In this document: positions 1 to 5,756 of the stretch, in pieces
How the letters are laid out: every line of letters starts with the position of its first letter
How positions within the stretch are numbered: position 1 is the first letter of the stretch
Assembly: GCA_030523805.1 (NCBI GenBank)
Contig: JAUNHS010000012.1
Coordinates: forward strand, 18,433-24,902
DNA from: Acinetobacter sp.
GTDB taxonomy: Bacteria > Pseudomonadota > Gammaproteobacteria > Pseudomonadales > Moraxellaceae
Direction of reading: 5' to 3'
Length of the DNA: 6,470 bases
Made by a program: the position numbers and the translations under genes
The notes under the pieces: generated by a model
What the model was told of the DNA's origin: nothing
The model's input: only the letters and a program-made list of their open reading frames with translations
The model's database searches: none

Positions 1-140
1 CAACCAATCGGCAAATGTGGCGACCATTGGCGATCGGTTAAAATATCCAACACCCGAGCAGGGCGTTTTAAAAAGCGTGCGATTTGATGATGAATTTTAA
101 TCTGCACCCAACCTGTGGTAATACAATGTACTTTAATCAT
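1..140 (-). CDS. Probable MBL-fold metallo-hydrolase, N-terminal fragment
   Basis: The reading frame opens with ATG at 140 and runs off the left edge, so only the first 46 residues are visible. They begin MIKVHCITTGWVQIK and continue with an FLKRPARVLDIL stretch and a PHLPIGW stretch. This pattern resembles the N-terminus of metallo-beta-lactamase-fold hydrolases annotated as N-acyl-homoserine-lactonase-like, in which a VHxIxTGxVxIK strand precedes the first core sheet. The zinc-binding HxHxDH motif would lie outside the window, so catalysis and substrate cannot be judged; lactone hydrolysis is only one possibility. The gene has a TATAAT -10 box 32 bp upstream and is separated from nhaC by a terminator, so it is probably transcribed on its own. 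The ribosome site is weak (AGAGAAC before the ATG). A perfect 16-bp palindrome just upstream of the promoter suggests control by a dimeric regulator. Confidence 0.6.
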   Translation of the reverse strand, partial: MIKVHCITTGWVQIKIHHQIARFLKRPARVLDILTDRQWSPHLPIG

Positions 141-171
141 AGCGTTCTCTGTTGTTCAAAATGATGATGTT

Positions 172-200
172 ATTATACCTTGTACGTTGATGTAAGGTCT
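172..200 (-). promoter_or_regulatory. Promoter of the MBL-fold hydrolase gene
   Basis: Read on the minus strand there is a perfect TATAAT at 177-172, giving an expected start of transcription near 165 and a leader of about 25 nt. The position 17 bp further upstream (200-195) reads AGACCT, a poor -35 match. A strong -10 with a poor -35 is typical of promoters that need an activator, which fits the palindrome touching the -35 region. Confidence 0.5.
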
Positions 201-215
201 GACACATTTGTGTCA
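200..215. promoter_or_regulatory. 16-bp perfect palindrome, candidate operator
   Basis: TGACACATTTGTGTCA has two 7-bp arms (TGACACA/TGTGTCA) around a 2-bp centre. It overlaps the upstream end of the -35 position of the hydrolase promoter by one base. The size and symmetry suit a dimeric helix-turn-helix regulator. It has no T-tract and its loop would be far too small for a terminator. The regulator is not in the window. Confidence 0.45.
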
Positions 216-240
216 TTTTTCAATTATTTTAAGGTAATAA

Positions 241-270
241 AAAAGCCCAAAAGCAATCTTTTAGGCTTTT
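241..270 (-). terminator. Rho-independent terminator of nhaC
   Basis: On the minus strand a 13-bp stem (AAAAGCCTAAAAG pairing with CTTTTGGGCTTTT, one G-U pair) closes a 4-nt loop and runs into a T-rich tract of six T then ATTA. It begins 18 bases after the nhaC stop codon. The plus-strand reading lacks a good T-run beyond the stem. Confidence 0.85.
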
Positions 271-287
271 ATTTGATGGCATATAGC

Positions 288-1661
288 TTATTTACGGCTC
301 AAGGTTAAACCTGTAAAACCGAATAGCAAGGTTAAAATCAAACTTGCATAACAGAAAATAGCAAAAGGTAAATAACTCAATACTGGCACATTCAAGGTCT
401 GAGCGATAAACACACCACACACACTCCACGGCACTAAAGGATTAATCACCGTACCTGCATCTTCAAGGGTACGAGCCAAATTGCGTTGGTGCAAACCGAG
501 CTGCTCATAAACAGGTTTAAAAGTTTCGCCTGACAATAAAATACTCAAATATTGCTCACCAATCAGCACGTTTACGCCCACTGATGTGGCAGCGACCGAA
601 AACGTTGCACGCCCTGCTGTGGTTAAAAAGTTCTTAATCCCTGTTAATAAACTTGGAATAATCCCCAAAGCAAATAATAATCCACCTAAACTCAAGGCTA
701 AAATAACCAAAGTTTGCGTAAAAAACATACTTTCCACGCCACCACGAGACACTAAACGGCTCACTTGCTCAAAACCGTCCAATTTAAAACCTTTAAAGAA
801 ATAAGTCCCTAAATCGGCTAAGCTTGGCGAGCTGTGCAAATAAGTAACCACCAATGCTGAAAAAATGGTAATAATCATGGTTGGAATAGCACGCACTTTG
901 AGCATTGCCAATACGATTAATAAAATAAATGGAATGACGGCATAATTATGCACCAAACCTGATGCCAATAATTGCTCACGGAAGACTTGCACATCTGCCA
1001 AATCAGTCGTGCCTGCACTTGGTAAAATGTACAGAGCGGCAATTGCTGTAATCAAGAATGCAGGAATGGTGGTATAAGCCATATTTTTAATATGCTCAAA
1101 TAAATCAATTCCTACCGTTGATGCCGCAATCGCTGTCGTATCAGACAATGGCGACATTTTATCGCCAAAAAATGCCCCTGAAACAATCATGCCTGCCGTA
1201 ACGATGGGATTGGCATCAAACACACTTGCCATCGCCATAAATGCCACGCCTACTGTGGCACAAGTGGTTAAACTACTGCCAATGGCAATACCAATCACTG
1301 ATGACAAAATAAACGCTGAAAGGTAAAAATAATCGCCTGAAATTAAAGCAAAACCTGTGTACATTAAGGTTGGAATTGCTCCACTCATCATTAAAGCAGA
1401 CACCAGCAAGCCAATAAATGAAAATAGGTAAATCGCACCTAATCCCGATGAAACCGAAGCCACCATACCTTGCTGTAATTGATCATATTTTACACCACGC
1501 ACCATACCATAAATAATCAGTGCAATCATCGCCAATAAAATGGATAAATGTGGAATCCATTCAAGCGACATCATGGTATAGCCCATGAGAGCGACCATTG
1601 CAACAGCAATTATAATCGCTTCCCACAAAGACATTTCACGAAAAACAGGTAAATTAAACAT
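288..1661 (-). CDS. nhaC: NhaC-family Na+/H+ antiporter
   Basis: Inner-membrane secondary transporter expected to exchange cytoplasmic Na+ for external H+, serving sodium and pH homeostasis. The protein is almost wholly hydrophobic with about eleven or twelve membrane segments. It carries the NhaC signature GDKMSPLSDTT at residues 166-176 and a second conserved stretch near the C-terminus (LEDAGTVINPLVPWSVCG), typical of this antiporter superfamily. The length of 457 residues is normal. The start was chosen at 1661, not at an ATG six bases upstream (1667): a TAAGGA ribosome site at 1668-1673 abuts the upstream ATG but stands six bases from the inner one, which is the usual spacing. It has its own promoter (1701-1729) and terminator (241-270) and lies downstream of azlCD. 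NhaC relatives include exchangers of organic substrates such as malate/lactate, so the exact substrate is inferred. Confidence 0.88.
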   Translation of the reverse strand: MFNLPVFREMSLWEAIIIAVAMVALMGYTMMSLEWIPHLSILLAMIALIIYGMVRGVKYDQLQQGMVASVSSGLGAIYLFSFIGLLVSALMMSGAIPTLMYTGFALISGDYFYLSAFILSSVIGIAIGSSLTTCATVGVAFMAMASVFDANPIVTAGMIVSGAFFGDKMSPLSDTTAIAASTVGIDLFEHIKNMAYTTIPAFLITAIAALYILPSAGTTDLADVQVFREQLLASGLVHNYAVIPFILLIVLAMLKVRAIPTMIITIFSALVVTYLHSSPSLADLGTYFFKGFKLDGFEQVSRLVSRGGVESMFFTQTLVILALSLGGLLFALGIIPSLLTGIKNFLTTAGRATFSVAATSVGVNVLIGEQYLSILLSGETFKPVYEQLGLHQRNLARTLEDAGTVINPLVPWSVCGVFIAQTLNVPVLSYLPFAIFCYASLILTLLFGFTGLTLSRK

Positions 1662-1700
1662 CTGCATTCCTTAGTTACATCATTTATATAAAATGTGATT

Positions 1701-1729
1701 ATTATAAGAGTTTTCTTATTTCTTGTGTA
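1701..1729 (-). promoter_or_regulatory. Promoter of nhaC
   Basis: The minus strand shows a perfect TATAAT at 1706-1701 and, 17 bp upstream, TACACA at 1729-1724 (four of six matches to TTGACA). Transcription would start near 1694, leaving a leader of about 33 nt before the ATG at 1661. Confidence 0.6.
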
Positions 1730-1768
1730 CAGAATATGGTAAATTTATTGGTAAAATCATGTGTCATT

Positions 1769-2101
1769 TTACACAAAAACTTGCTGTACTAAATACATAT
1801 ACAACACTGTACCCACAGCAATGGATAAAAACATATTTTTTCGCCACAAATGCAACGCCACCACCACAGCACCTGCAATAAATTCCGCAGCACCATGAAA
1901 ATCCGACCACACATCTACATTTTTATAGCAATAAATCACCAATAAACCAAATACACTCGCAGGCAACACTTTGGCTAAATATTGCACATACACAGGAATT
2001 GGACGATGGGCAGGAAATGCCCAAAATGGCAACCAACGACAAAATTGTAAAGCGGCAATCATTGCCACCAAGGTGATTAATTGTTCATTCAACGTCATCA
2101 T
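1769..2101 (-). CDS. azlD: AzlD-family branched-chain amino acid exporter subunit
   Basis: Small integral membrane partner of AzlC. In studied relatives (BrnFE of Corynebacterium, YgaZH of E. coli) the two proteins together export branched-chain amino acids such as valine, isoleucine and leucine, plus methionine in some. The 110-residue length matches the family. Roughly four hydrophobic segments are visible, with the family-like CRWLPFWAFP stretch after the first segment and an LPASVFGLLVIYCYK segment following. The start is one of two adjacent ATGs (2101 or 2098); an AAAGAGAT stretch about nine bases upstream is a modest ribosome site for either. It begins 35 nt after the azlC stop with no promoter or terminator evident between, so the two genes form an operon. 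Confidence 0.85.
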   Translation of the reverse strand: MMTLNEQLITLVAMIAALQFCRWLPFWAFPAHRPIPVYVQYLAKVLPASVFGLLVIYCYKNVDVWSDFHGAAEFIAGAVVVALHLWRKNMFLSIAVGTVLYMYLVQQVFV

Positions 2102-2136
2102 ATTATATCATCTCTTTTTTTCGTTTATTGCCAAGT

Positions 2137-2856
2137 TTACTGCTGTGCTTCAGCATATTTTTTGCTTAATGCTGGACGACGTAATGATAAAATCAATAAA
2201 ATACTCCCCATTGCAGGGATTAAAAAATGCTCATGCCCAAAAATCAGCAATGATAACAAGGTAACACTTAAACCAATCAATGAACTTTCATGCGTGGCTT
2301 CACGCAACCATTGCTCTACAAAAATCACTAAAAATAATGCCGTCATGGCAAATGATGCACCTGTTAAATTGACCGTCATCACATCTACCAATAATGCACC
2401 AATCGTTGCTCCCATCACCCAAAAAAGATGTAAAAATAAGGTGACATAAAACATATGGCTCGCTTCATCAATCTGCGGATCTAATTTTGCAGAATAATTA
2501 ATCGCAAACGATTCATCAGTCATACCTGAAATTAAATAATATTTTTTCGCTCCTGCGGTGTGATATTTATTCAACATAGACAAGCCATAAAATATTTGCC
2601 GTGTGCTAATCATCAATACAATTAAAAACGCATATAAAGGATTAAATGCTGTGAGTAAAATTCCTGCTGCAACAAACTCTACCGAACCTGCAAAAATCGT
2701 TAATGCCATGACAATCGGATACCATGCTTCAAACCCCAAGCCACGCATATATACGCCATAGGCAATACCTAAAAAGATAAAGCCCGAAAAAATAGGTAAG
2801 CTATGAAAAAAAGCCGATTTTAATGTTAGCCAGCGAGAGATTGCTACATGAGCCAC
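2137..2856 (-). CDS. azlC: AzlC-family branched-chain amino acid exporter, large subunit
   Basis: Inner-membrane component that works with AzlD to export branched-chain amino acids. Family features visible: GIAYG at residues 30-34, FAGSVEF at 55-61, a segment around residues 79-92 with STRQIFYGL, and TDESFA at 113-118. About six to seven membrane segments are apparent. The frame stays open upstream to a GTG at 2901, but I place the start at the GTG at 2856: an AGGTG ribosome site at 2864-2868 stands seven bases ahead, while the upstream candidate has none and would add a 15-residue tail untypical of the family. The resulting 239 residues fits AzlC. It is transcribed divergently from aat, and an inverted repeat lies over its predicted -35 region. 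Confidence 0.87.
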   Translation of the reverse strand: MAHVAISRWLTLKSAFFHSLPIFSGFIFLGIAYGVYMRGLGFEAWYPIVMALTIFAGSVEFVAAGILLTAFNPLYAFLIVLMISTRQIFYGLSMLNKYHTAGAKKYYLISGMTDESFAINYSAKLDPQIDEASHMFYVTLFLHLFWVMGATIGALLVDVMTVNLTGASFAMTALFLVIFVEQWLREATHESSLIGLSVTLLSLLIFGHEHFLIPAMGSILLILSLRRPALSKKYAEAQQ

Positions 2857-2863
2857 AATAGGA

Positions 2864-2868
2864 CACCT
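2864..2868 (-). promoter_or_regulatory. Ribosome-binding site that sets the azlC start
   Basis: AGGTG on the minus strand, seven bases before a GTG codon at 2856. It favours this GTG over the more upstream in-frame GTG at 2901. Confidence 0.6.
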
Positions 2869-2884
2869 AAAAAATAAAAGCGAT

Positions 2885-2913
2885 ATTCTACAAAAAAACA
2901 CCTGTGAAATAAA
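2885..2913 (-). promoter_or_regulatory. Candidate promoter of azlCD
   Basis: TAGAAT at 2890-2885 (five of six to consensus) with a weak TTTATT 17 bp upstream (2913-2908). Transcription would begin near 2878, about 22 nt before the GTG start. If this promoter is right, the upstream GTG at 2901 is not transcribed, which supports the shorter azlC. Overlap with the inverted repeat at 2903-2924 suggests regulation. Confidence 0.4.
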
Positions 2914-2924
2914 CTAAATTCACA
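2903..2924. promoter_or_regulatory. Inverted repeat in the azlC/aat divergent region
   Basis: Perfect 6-bp arms TGTGAA (2903-2908) and TTCACA (2919-2924) flank a 10-bp AT-rich centre. The half-site resembles a CRP half-site, but CRP sites have a six-base gap between TGTGA and TCACA and here the gap is twelve, so a CRP call is not supported. It covers the predicted azlC -35 and ends next to the aat -35, so one bound protein could affect both genes. An amino-acid-responsive regulator of the Lrp or LysR type is a guess from context only. Confidence 0.35.
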
Positions 2925-2925
2925 T

Positions 2926-2954
2926 TTCAAATCCATAAAAAATTGTTTTATACT
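2926..2954 (+). promoter_or_regulatory. Candidate promoter of aat
   Basis: TATACT at 2949-2954 (five of six) is preceded, with a 17-bp spacer, by TTCAAA at 2926-2931 (four of six). Transcription would start near 2961, only about 18 nt before the ATG at 2979. This also argues against the upstream in-frame TTG at 2943 as the translation start. Confidence 0.45.
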
Positions 2955-2978
2955 TACAGTCAAATTCTATTGCATATC

Positions 2979-3767
2979 ATGACGATGACAGACCACGATT
3001 TAACCCCATTATTTTTATCTGCTTACGACTTTCCCCACCCTGAATGTGCCGATCCACATCATCATGAACTGATTGCTGTCGGTGCAGATTTAGAACCGCA
3101 AACGTTGCTTCATGCCTACAGCGTGGGTTTATTCCCTTGGTTTAATCAAGGCGAAGAGATTGCTTGGTATTCGCCATCGCCACGTTGTGTATTGTATCCA
3201 CAGCAGCATCAAGCCAGTAAAAGTTTGCTGCGTGAAATGAAAAAAAGCCCTTATGTGGTCAAAATTAATCAGCATTTTCAAGATGTTATTCGCCAATGTG
3301 CAGCTGCTCGTGCCTATAGCAATGAAACGTGGATTGGCGATGATATGATACACGCTTATCAAACCTTGCACGCTTTAGGCTATGCCATCAGTGTAGAAAT
3401 TTGGCATGAGCAAGATTTGATTGGTGGCTTGTATGGCTTAAAAATCGGTCATGCGTTTTTTGGGGAATCCATGTTTCACACACGCAGTAATGCGTCTAAA
3501 ATGGCATTTTTTGTTTTAGCTCGCTTATGTGCGATGGCAAATTTTAAATGGATAGATTGTCAATTACCAAATGAACATTTGATGAGTTTAGGTGCAAAAA
3601 CTTTGGAGCGAAAAATCTTTTTACAGCAACTACCAGAACAAATTCGCCAGCCTTATTCTGATTGGTCGGCATTGTACGATGTGGCATTGCCATTGCAAGA
3701 TTTTTTAAGTGATGATGTGTTGAGTTATCAGCAATTTGCATTTACGCTCAATAAAAACAAGGTCTAA
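2979..3767 (+). CDS. aat: Leucyl/phenylalanyl-tRNA-protein transferase
   Basis: Cytoplasmic enzyme that moves leucine or phenylalanine from aminoacyl-tRNA to the N-terminal Lys or Arg of proteins, marking them for ClpS/ClpAP degradation (bacterial N-end rule). Diagnostic stretches in order: GLFPWF (residues 50-55), WYSPSPR (63-69), TWIGDDMIHAY (117-127), FFGESMFH (160-167), NASK (171-174) and DCQLPNEHLMSLGA (193-206). Glu163 and Gln195 match the active-site Glu and Gln of the E. coli enzyme by motif position. At 262 residues it is longer than the 234-residue E. coli protein, mainly by about 20 residues at the C-terminus. The frame is open to a TTG at 2943; the ATG at 2979 is preferred because family similarity begins after it and a promoter overlaps the TTG. 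An ATG at 2985 is also possible. No Shine-Dalgarno is evident before either. The TAA lies in the loop of the terminator. Confidence 0.93.
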   Translation: MTMTDHDLTPLFLSAYDFPHPECADPHHHELIAVGADLEPQTLLHAYSVGLFPWFNQGEEIAWYSPSPRCVLYPQQHQASKSLLREMKKSPYVVKINQHFQDVIRQCAAARAYSNETWIGDDMIHAYQTLHALGYAISVEIWHEQDLIGGLYGLKIGHAFFGESMFHTRSNASKMAFFVLARLCAMANFKWIDCQLPNEHLMSLGAKTLERKIFLQQLPEQIRQPYSDWSALYDVALPLQDFLSDDVLSYQQFAFTLNKNKV

Positions 3768-3783
3768 AAAAGACCTTGTTTTT
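3753..3783. terminator. Bidirectional terminator between aat and the lipoprotein gene
   Basis: Perfect 12-bp stem AAAAACAAGGTC / GACCTTGTTTTT with a 7-nt loop TAAAAAA. Each strand ends in a run of five T, so it can stop both aat (plus) and the convergent lipoprotein gene (minus, stop codon 15 bases away). The aat stop codon (3765-3767) is the first three bases of the loop, and the last four aat codons form the left arm. Confidence 0.88.
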
Positions 3784-3798
3784 ATGACAATAAGTTGA

Positions 3799-4224
3799 TT
3801 ATTTAATGCGGCAATCGCTTAACATTGGACCACCTGCAACTTCGCCATCACCTTCACATAATAACGTAATCGCTTGCCCTTTTTTCAAATTGGCAACTTT
3901 ATTAATTTCATCTTCATTAAAGTGAGCTTGTGGTTGAACAAATTCAAACTCTCCACCAGCTTTTAAAACAACATACGGTTTATCAGCAAGACCTGCTTCA
4001 ATACTATCAATTTTACCTGATACTTCTAATGGTTTTCCTTGATATTTCTGATTTGCAGAAACTTCATTTTCCTTATATGCTTTAAGCAATTCATTTGCCG
4101 TAACTTTAATATATTCAACAGGTTTTGCAGCTTCAGTTGAGCTAGAATTTGAACCTTGTCCTTGTCCTGCACCACCACACGCAACTAAGGCAATACTAAA
4201 CAAACCTAAAAGACATTTTTTCAT
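3799..4224 (-). CDS. Small lipoprotein with OB-fold (tRNA_anti-like) domain
   Basis: The predicted 141-residue protein starts MKKCLLGLFSIALVACGG: a short lysine-rich head, a hydrophobic core and the lipobox LVAC, so Cys16 should be lipidated after signal peptidase II cleavage. Glycine at +2 gives no inner-membrane retention signal, so the outer membrane is the likely place. Residues 17-37 are a Gly/Ser/Gln-rich linker. Residues 40-139 (KVTANELLKAY, then YQGKPLEVSGKI, and a late LLCEGDG ... LSDCRIK end) match the pattern of the tRNA_anti-like OB-fold family found in secreted proteins; the family has no settled function. Cys residues in LLCEG and SDCR could form a disulphide. The frame is open to an ATG at 4257, but GGAG (4231-4234) six bases before the ATG at 4224 and the perfect signal peptide fix the start. 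It is a single-gene unit. Confidence 0.82.
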   Translation of the reverse strand: MKKCLLGLFSIALVACGGAGQGQGSNSSSTEAAKPVEYIKVTANELLKAYKENEVSANQKYQGKPLEVSGKIDSIEAGLADKPYVVLKAGGEFEFVQPQAHFNEDEINKVANLKKGQAITLLCEGDGEVAGGPMLSDCRIK

Positions 4225-4256
4225 AAAAATCTCCAAACTAAACATGACTTTATTCA

Positions 4257-4265
4257 ATTACATCA
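4257..4265 (-). promoter_or_regulatory. Extended -10 promoter of the lipoprotein gene
   Basis: TGATGTAAT on the minus strand (4265-4257) is an extended -10 element (TGn followed by TGTAAT, five of six). No good -35 is found at the usual distance, which suits an extended -10 promoter. Transcription would start near 4250, giving a leader of about 26 nt. Confidence 0.4.
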
Positions 4266-4280
4266 CCCGATTTTCTTATC

Positions 4281-4326
4281 AAGTTATGTAAAGTTATTTA
4301 AATTTATGTAAAGTTATGTAAAGTTT
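4281..4326. repeat. 10-bp tandem repeat upstream of the lipoprotein promoter
   Basis: Five consecutive blocks in exact 10-base register: AAGTTATGTA (4281), AAGTTATTTA (4291), AATTTATGTA (4301), AAGTTATGTA (4311) and a partial AAGTTT (4321-4326). Two full units are identical and two differ at one base each. The block lies at about -31 to -76 relative to the predicted lipoprotein start of transcription, one unit per helical turn. It could be an array of regulator sites, an UP-like AT element or a slippage-prone microsatellite. Confidence 0.8.
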
Positions 4327-4402
4327 AACACACTTTATTCAAAACGACAAGGTATTTTATGACGAAAGTATCACTTCATTTGCTTAAACAATGTAGAATA
4401 CA

Positions 4403-4432
4403 AAAAGATGAGATTTTTACATCTCATCTTTT
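4403..4432 (-). terminator. Rho-independent terminator of folD
   Basis: Perfect 12-bp stem AAAAGATGAGAT / ATCTCATCTTTT around a 6-nt loop, followed on the minus strand by a five-T run. It starts about 31 bases after the folD stop. The plus strand also ends in TTTT, so it may work in both directions. Confidence 0.87.
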
Positions 4433-4463
4433 ATCTTAATTTCAATTCAACCCATCAAAAGAC

Positions 4464-5312
4464 TTATGCCAAAGCCTTTTCTGCAGCTTCCACAGTCTGA
4501 CGGATTAATGTGGTAATGGTCATCGGGCCAACACCACCTGGGACAGGTGTATAAGCTGATGCAATCTTTTCAATGCCTTGGAGCTGAATATCGCCTACAC
4601 CACCACCATCTCTTGGGTGGAAACCAGCATCAACCACCACTGCACCTTGCTTGATCCAATCTTGTTGAATTAATTCAGCTTTACCCACAGCACCCACAAT
4701 AATATCTGCTTGCTTGACAATTTCTGCTAAATTTTGTGTGCGAGAATGGCAAATAGTTACTGTGGCATTCGCTTGTAACAACATCATCGCCATTGGTTTA
4801 CCCAAAATTGCCGAACGCCCAACAACCACAGCGTGTTTGCCTGCAATTTCAATGCCATATTCTTTTAAAGTTGTCATAATGCCTTGTGGTGTTGCCGAAC
4901 CATACGCCGCTTCGCCCATCGCCATACGACCAAAACCTAAACACGTTACGCCATCAACATCTTTTTCTAAAGCAATGGCATCAAAGCAGGCACGCTCATC
5001 AATTTGAGCTGGCACAGGGTGTTGCAATAAAATGCCGTGAACATCAGGATTAGCATTTAATTTTTCAATTTCGGCTAATAATTGTTCTGTTGTCGTTTCT
5101 TGTGGCAATTCAATTTTTAATGAATCCATACCCACACGGCGACACGCATTGCCTTTCATACGTACATAAGTCGCTGAAGCACCATCATCACCCACTAAAA
5201 TCGTCGCTAAAATCGGTGTGCGTCCTGATTTAGCTTTTAAGGCTTCAACACGTTTTAATAAATCGGCTTCAATCGTATTGGCTAATGCACGACCATCTAA
5301 CACTAATGCCAT
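4464..5312 (-). CDS. folD: Bifunctional methylenetetrahydrofolate dehydrogenase / methenyltetrahydrofolate cyclohydrolase
   Basis: Cytoplasmic enzyme of one-carbon metabolism: it oxidises 5,10-methylene-THF to 5,10-methenyl-THF with NADP+ and hydrolyses that to 10-formyl-THF, feeding purine and formyl-Met-tRNA synthesis. The 282-residue length is standard. Catalytic residues are recognisable: Tyr49 and Lys53 in YVRMK, Gln97 in ILLQHPVP, and Asp120 in KDVDG. The dinucleotide site appears as GRSAILGKP (165-173), and the C-terminal PGGVGPMT is at 258-265. The QHPVPAQID stretch differs from the QLPLPxxID of E. coli; I recall the same variant in Acinetobacter FolD, so it looks lineage-typical. The ATG at 5312 follows GGAGAG at good spacing. 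It is a single-gene unit, with its terminator at 4403-4432 and promoter region shared divergently with the tRNA operon. Confidence 0.97.
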   Translation of the reverse strand: MALVLDGRALANTIEADLLKRVEALKAKSGRTPILATILVGDDGASATYVRMKGNACRRVGMDSLKIELPQETTTEQLLAEIEKLNANPDVHGILLQHPVPAQIDERACFDAIALEKDVDGVTCLGFGRMAMGEAAYGSATPQGIMTTLKEYGIEIAGKHAVVVGRSAILGKPMAMMLLQANATVTICHSRTQNLAEIVKQADIIVGAVGKAELIQQDWIKQGAVVVDAGFHPRDGGGVGDIQLQGIEKIASAYTPVPGGVGPMTITTLIRQTVEAAEKALA

Positions 5313-5359
5313 TTTTTACTCTCCAAAATGAAATCATAGAACAATCATTGAATATGCTA

Positions 5360-5407
5360 ATCATACATTATTTTTTTTTATTTTCCATTGTATTTGCCGA
5401 AATTATA
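5360..5407 (-). promoter_or_regulatory. folD promoter region, two candidates
   Basis: Proximal candidate: TATGAT at 5365-5360 with TGGAAA (5387-5382) 16 bp upstream, leader about 40 nt. Distal candidate: a perfect TATAAT at 5407-5402 but no convincing -35, leader about 83 nt. A nine-A run (5371-5379) lies in the spacer of the proximal one. The sequence alone does not decide between them. Confidence 0.4.
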
Positions 5408-5428
5408 GACATACGATAAAAAAAGCTC

Positions 5429-5456
5429 TTGTAATTTATTTTAATATTGGTATGAT
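5429..5456 (+). promoter_or_regulatory. Promoter of the tRNA-Cys/tRNA-Leu operon
   Basis: TTGTAA (5429-5434) and TATGAT (5451-5456) with a 16-bp spacer; transcription would start near 5463, just before the tRNA-Cys at 5474. AT-rich DNA upstream could act as an UP element. Confidence 0.6.
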
Positions 5457-5473
5457 GTGCAACATCAAATGTT

Positions 5474-5547
5474 GGCGTGGTGGCAGAGTGGTCATGCAGC
5501 GGACTGCAACTCCGTGTACGCCGGTTCGATTCCGACCCACGCCTCCA
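5474..5547 (+). tRNA. tRNA-Cys (anticodon GCA)
   Basis: A 74-nt cloverleaf. The acceptor arm GGCGTGG (5474-5480) pairs with CCACGCC (5537-5543). The anticodon stem GCGGA/TCCGT holds the loop CTGCAAC with anticodon GCA at 5506-5508. The T arm contains GGTTCGATTCC. The discriminator base is U (5544), as required by CysRS, and CCA is encoded (5545-5547). It is the first gene of a two-tRNA transcript, 22 nt ahead of tRNA-Leu. Confidence 0.96.
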
Positions 5548-5569
5548 ACAAATGATACATTTGATTTAT

Positions 5570-5656
5570 GCCCGGGTGGTGAAATAGGTAGACACAGGGG
5601 ATTTAAAATCCCCCGCCCCCAAAGGCGTGCCAGTTCGAGTCTGGCTCCGGGCACCA
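5570..5656 (+). tRNA. tRNA-Leu (anticodon UAA)
   Basis: An 87-nt class II tRNA. Acceptor GCCCGGG (5570-5576) pairs with TCCGGGC (5646-5652) with one G-U pair; discriminator A73 and encoded CCA (5654-5656). The anticodon stem GGGGA/TCCCC holds the loop TTTAAAA with TAA at 5604-5606. The long variable arm (GCC...GGC hairpin) and the T-arm GTTCGAGTC are present. It reads UUA/UUG codons, heavily used in this AT-rich genome. Confidence 0.96.
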
Positions 5657-5682
5657 TAGATTTCTTTATTAGAATAATGATG

Positions 5683-5724
5683 AAAACCCCGAGAGTGGCT
5701 TTTAAAGCTATTTTCGGGGTTTTT
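5683..5724. terminator. Terminator of the tRNA operon, probably bidirectional
   Basis: Outer arms AAAACCCCGA (5683-5692) and TCGGGGTTTT (5714-5723) pair perfectly; the interior (GTGGCTT ... AAGCTAT) continues the hairpin with G-U pairs. The plus strand ends in a five-T run; the minus strand also ends in TTTT and lies 33 bases beyond the stop of the small membrane-protein gene at 5757, so it can serve both convergent units. Confidence 0.83.
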
Positions 5725-5756
5725 GCGTTTGGGCTTAAACAATAAGCTACTCTATT

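Noticed and set aside
586..804. Plus-strand ORF opposite nhaC
   Set aside because: Shadow frame of a well-supported antiporter gene; low-complexity Lys/Asn-rich translation and no ribosome site.
1760..1776. Short inverted repeat TGTGT-N6-ACACA at the end of azlD as a terminator
   Set aside because: Only five AT-rich base pairs, overlapping the stop codon, with no T-run after it on the minus strand. Resemblance to the 200-215 palindrome is partial.
2903..2924. CRP site
   Set aside because: TGTGA and TCACA are present but twelve bases apart, whereas CRP needs six. Kept only as an unspecified inverted repeat.
4281..4326. Plasmid or phage iterons marking a replication origin
   Set aside because: The 10-bp units are shorter than typical iterons, no Rep gene is nearby and the context is chromosomal housekeeping genes.
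4359..4439. A 26-codon plus-strand ORF starting ATG with AAGG six bases ahead
   Set aside because: It runs through both arms of the folD terminator, has no recognisable promoter and shows no protein-like features; the ribosome-site match is likely chance.
5436..5745. Overlapping protein ORFs on both strands across the tRNA genes
   Set aside because: They merely read through tRNA-Cys and tRNA-Leu; the tRNA structures explain the sequence.
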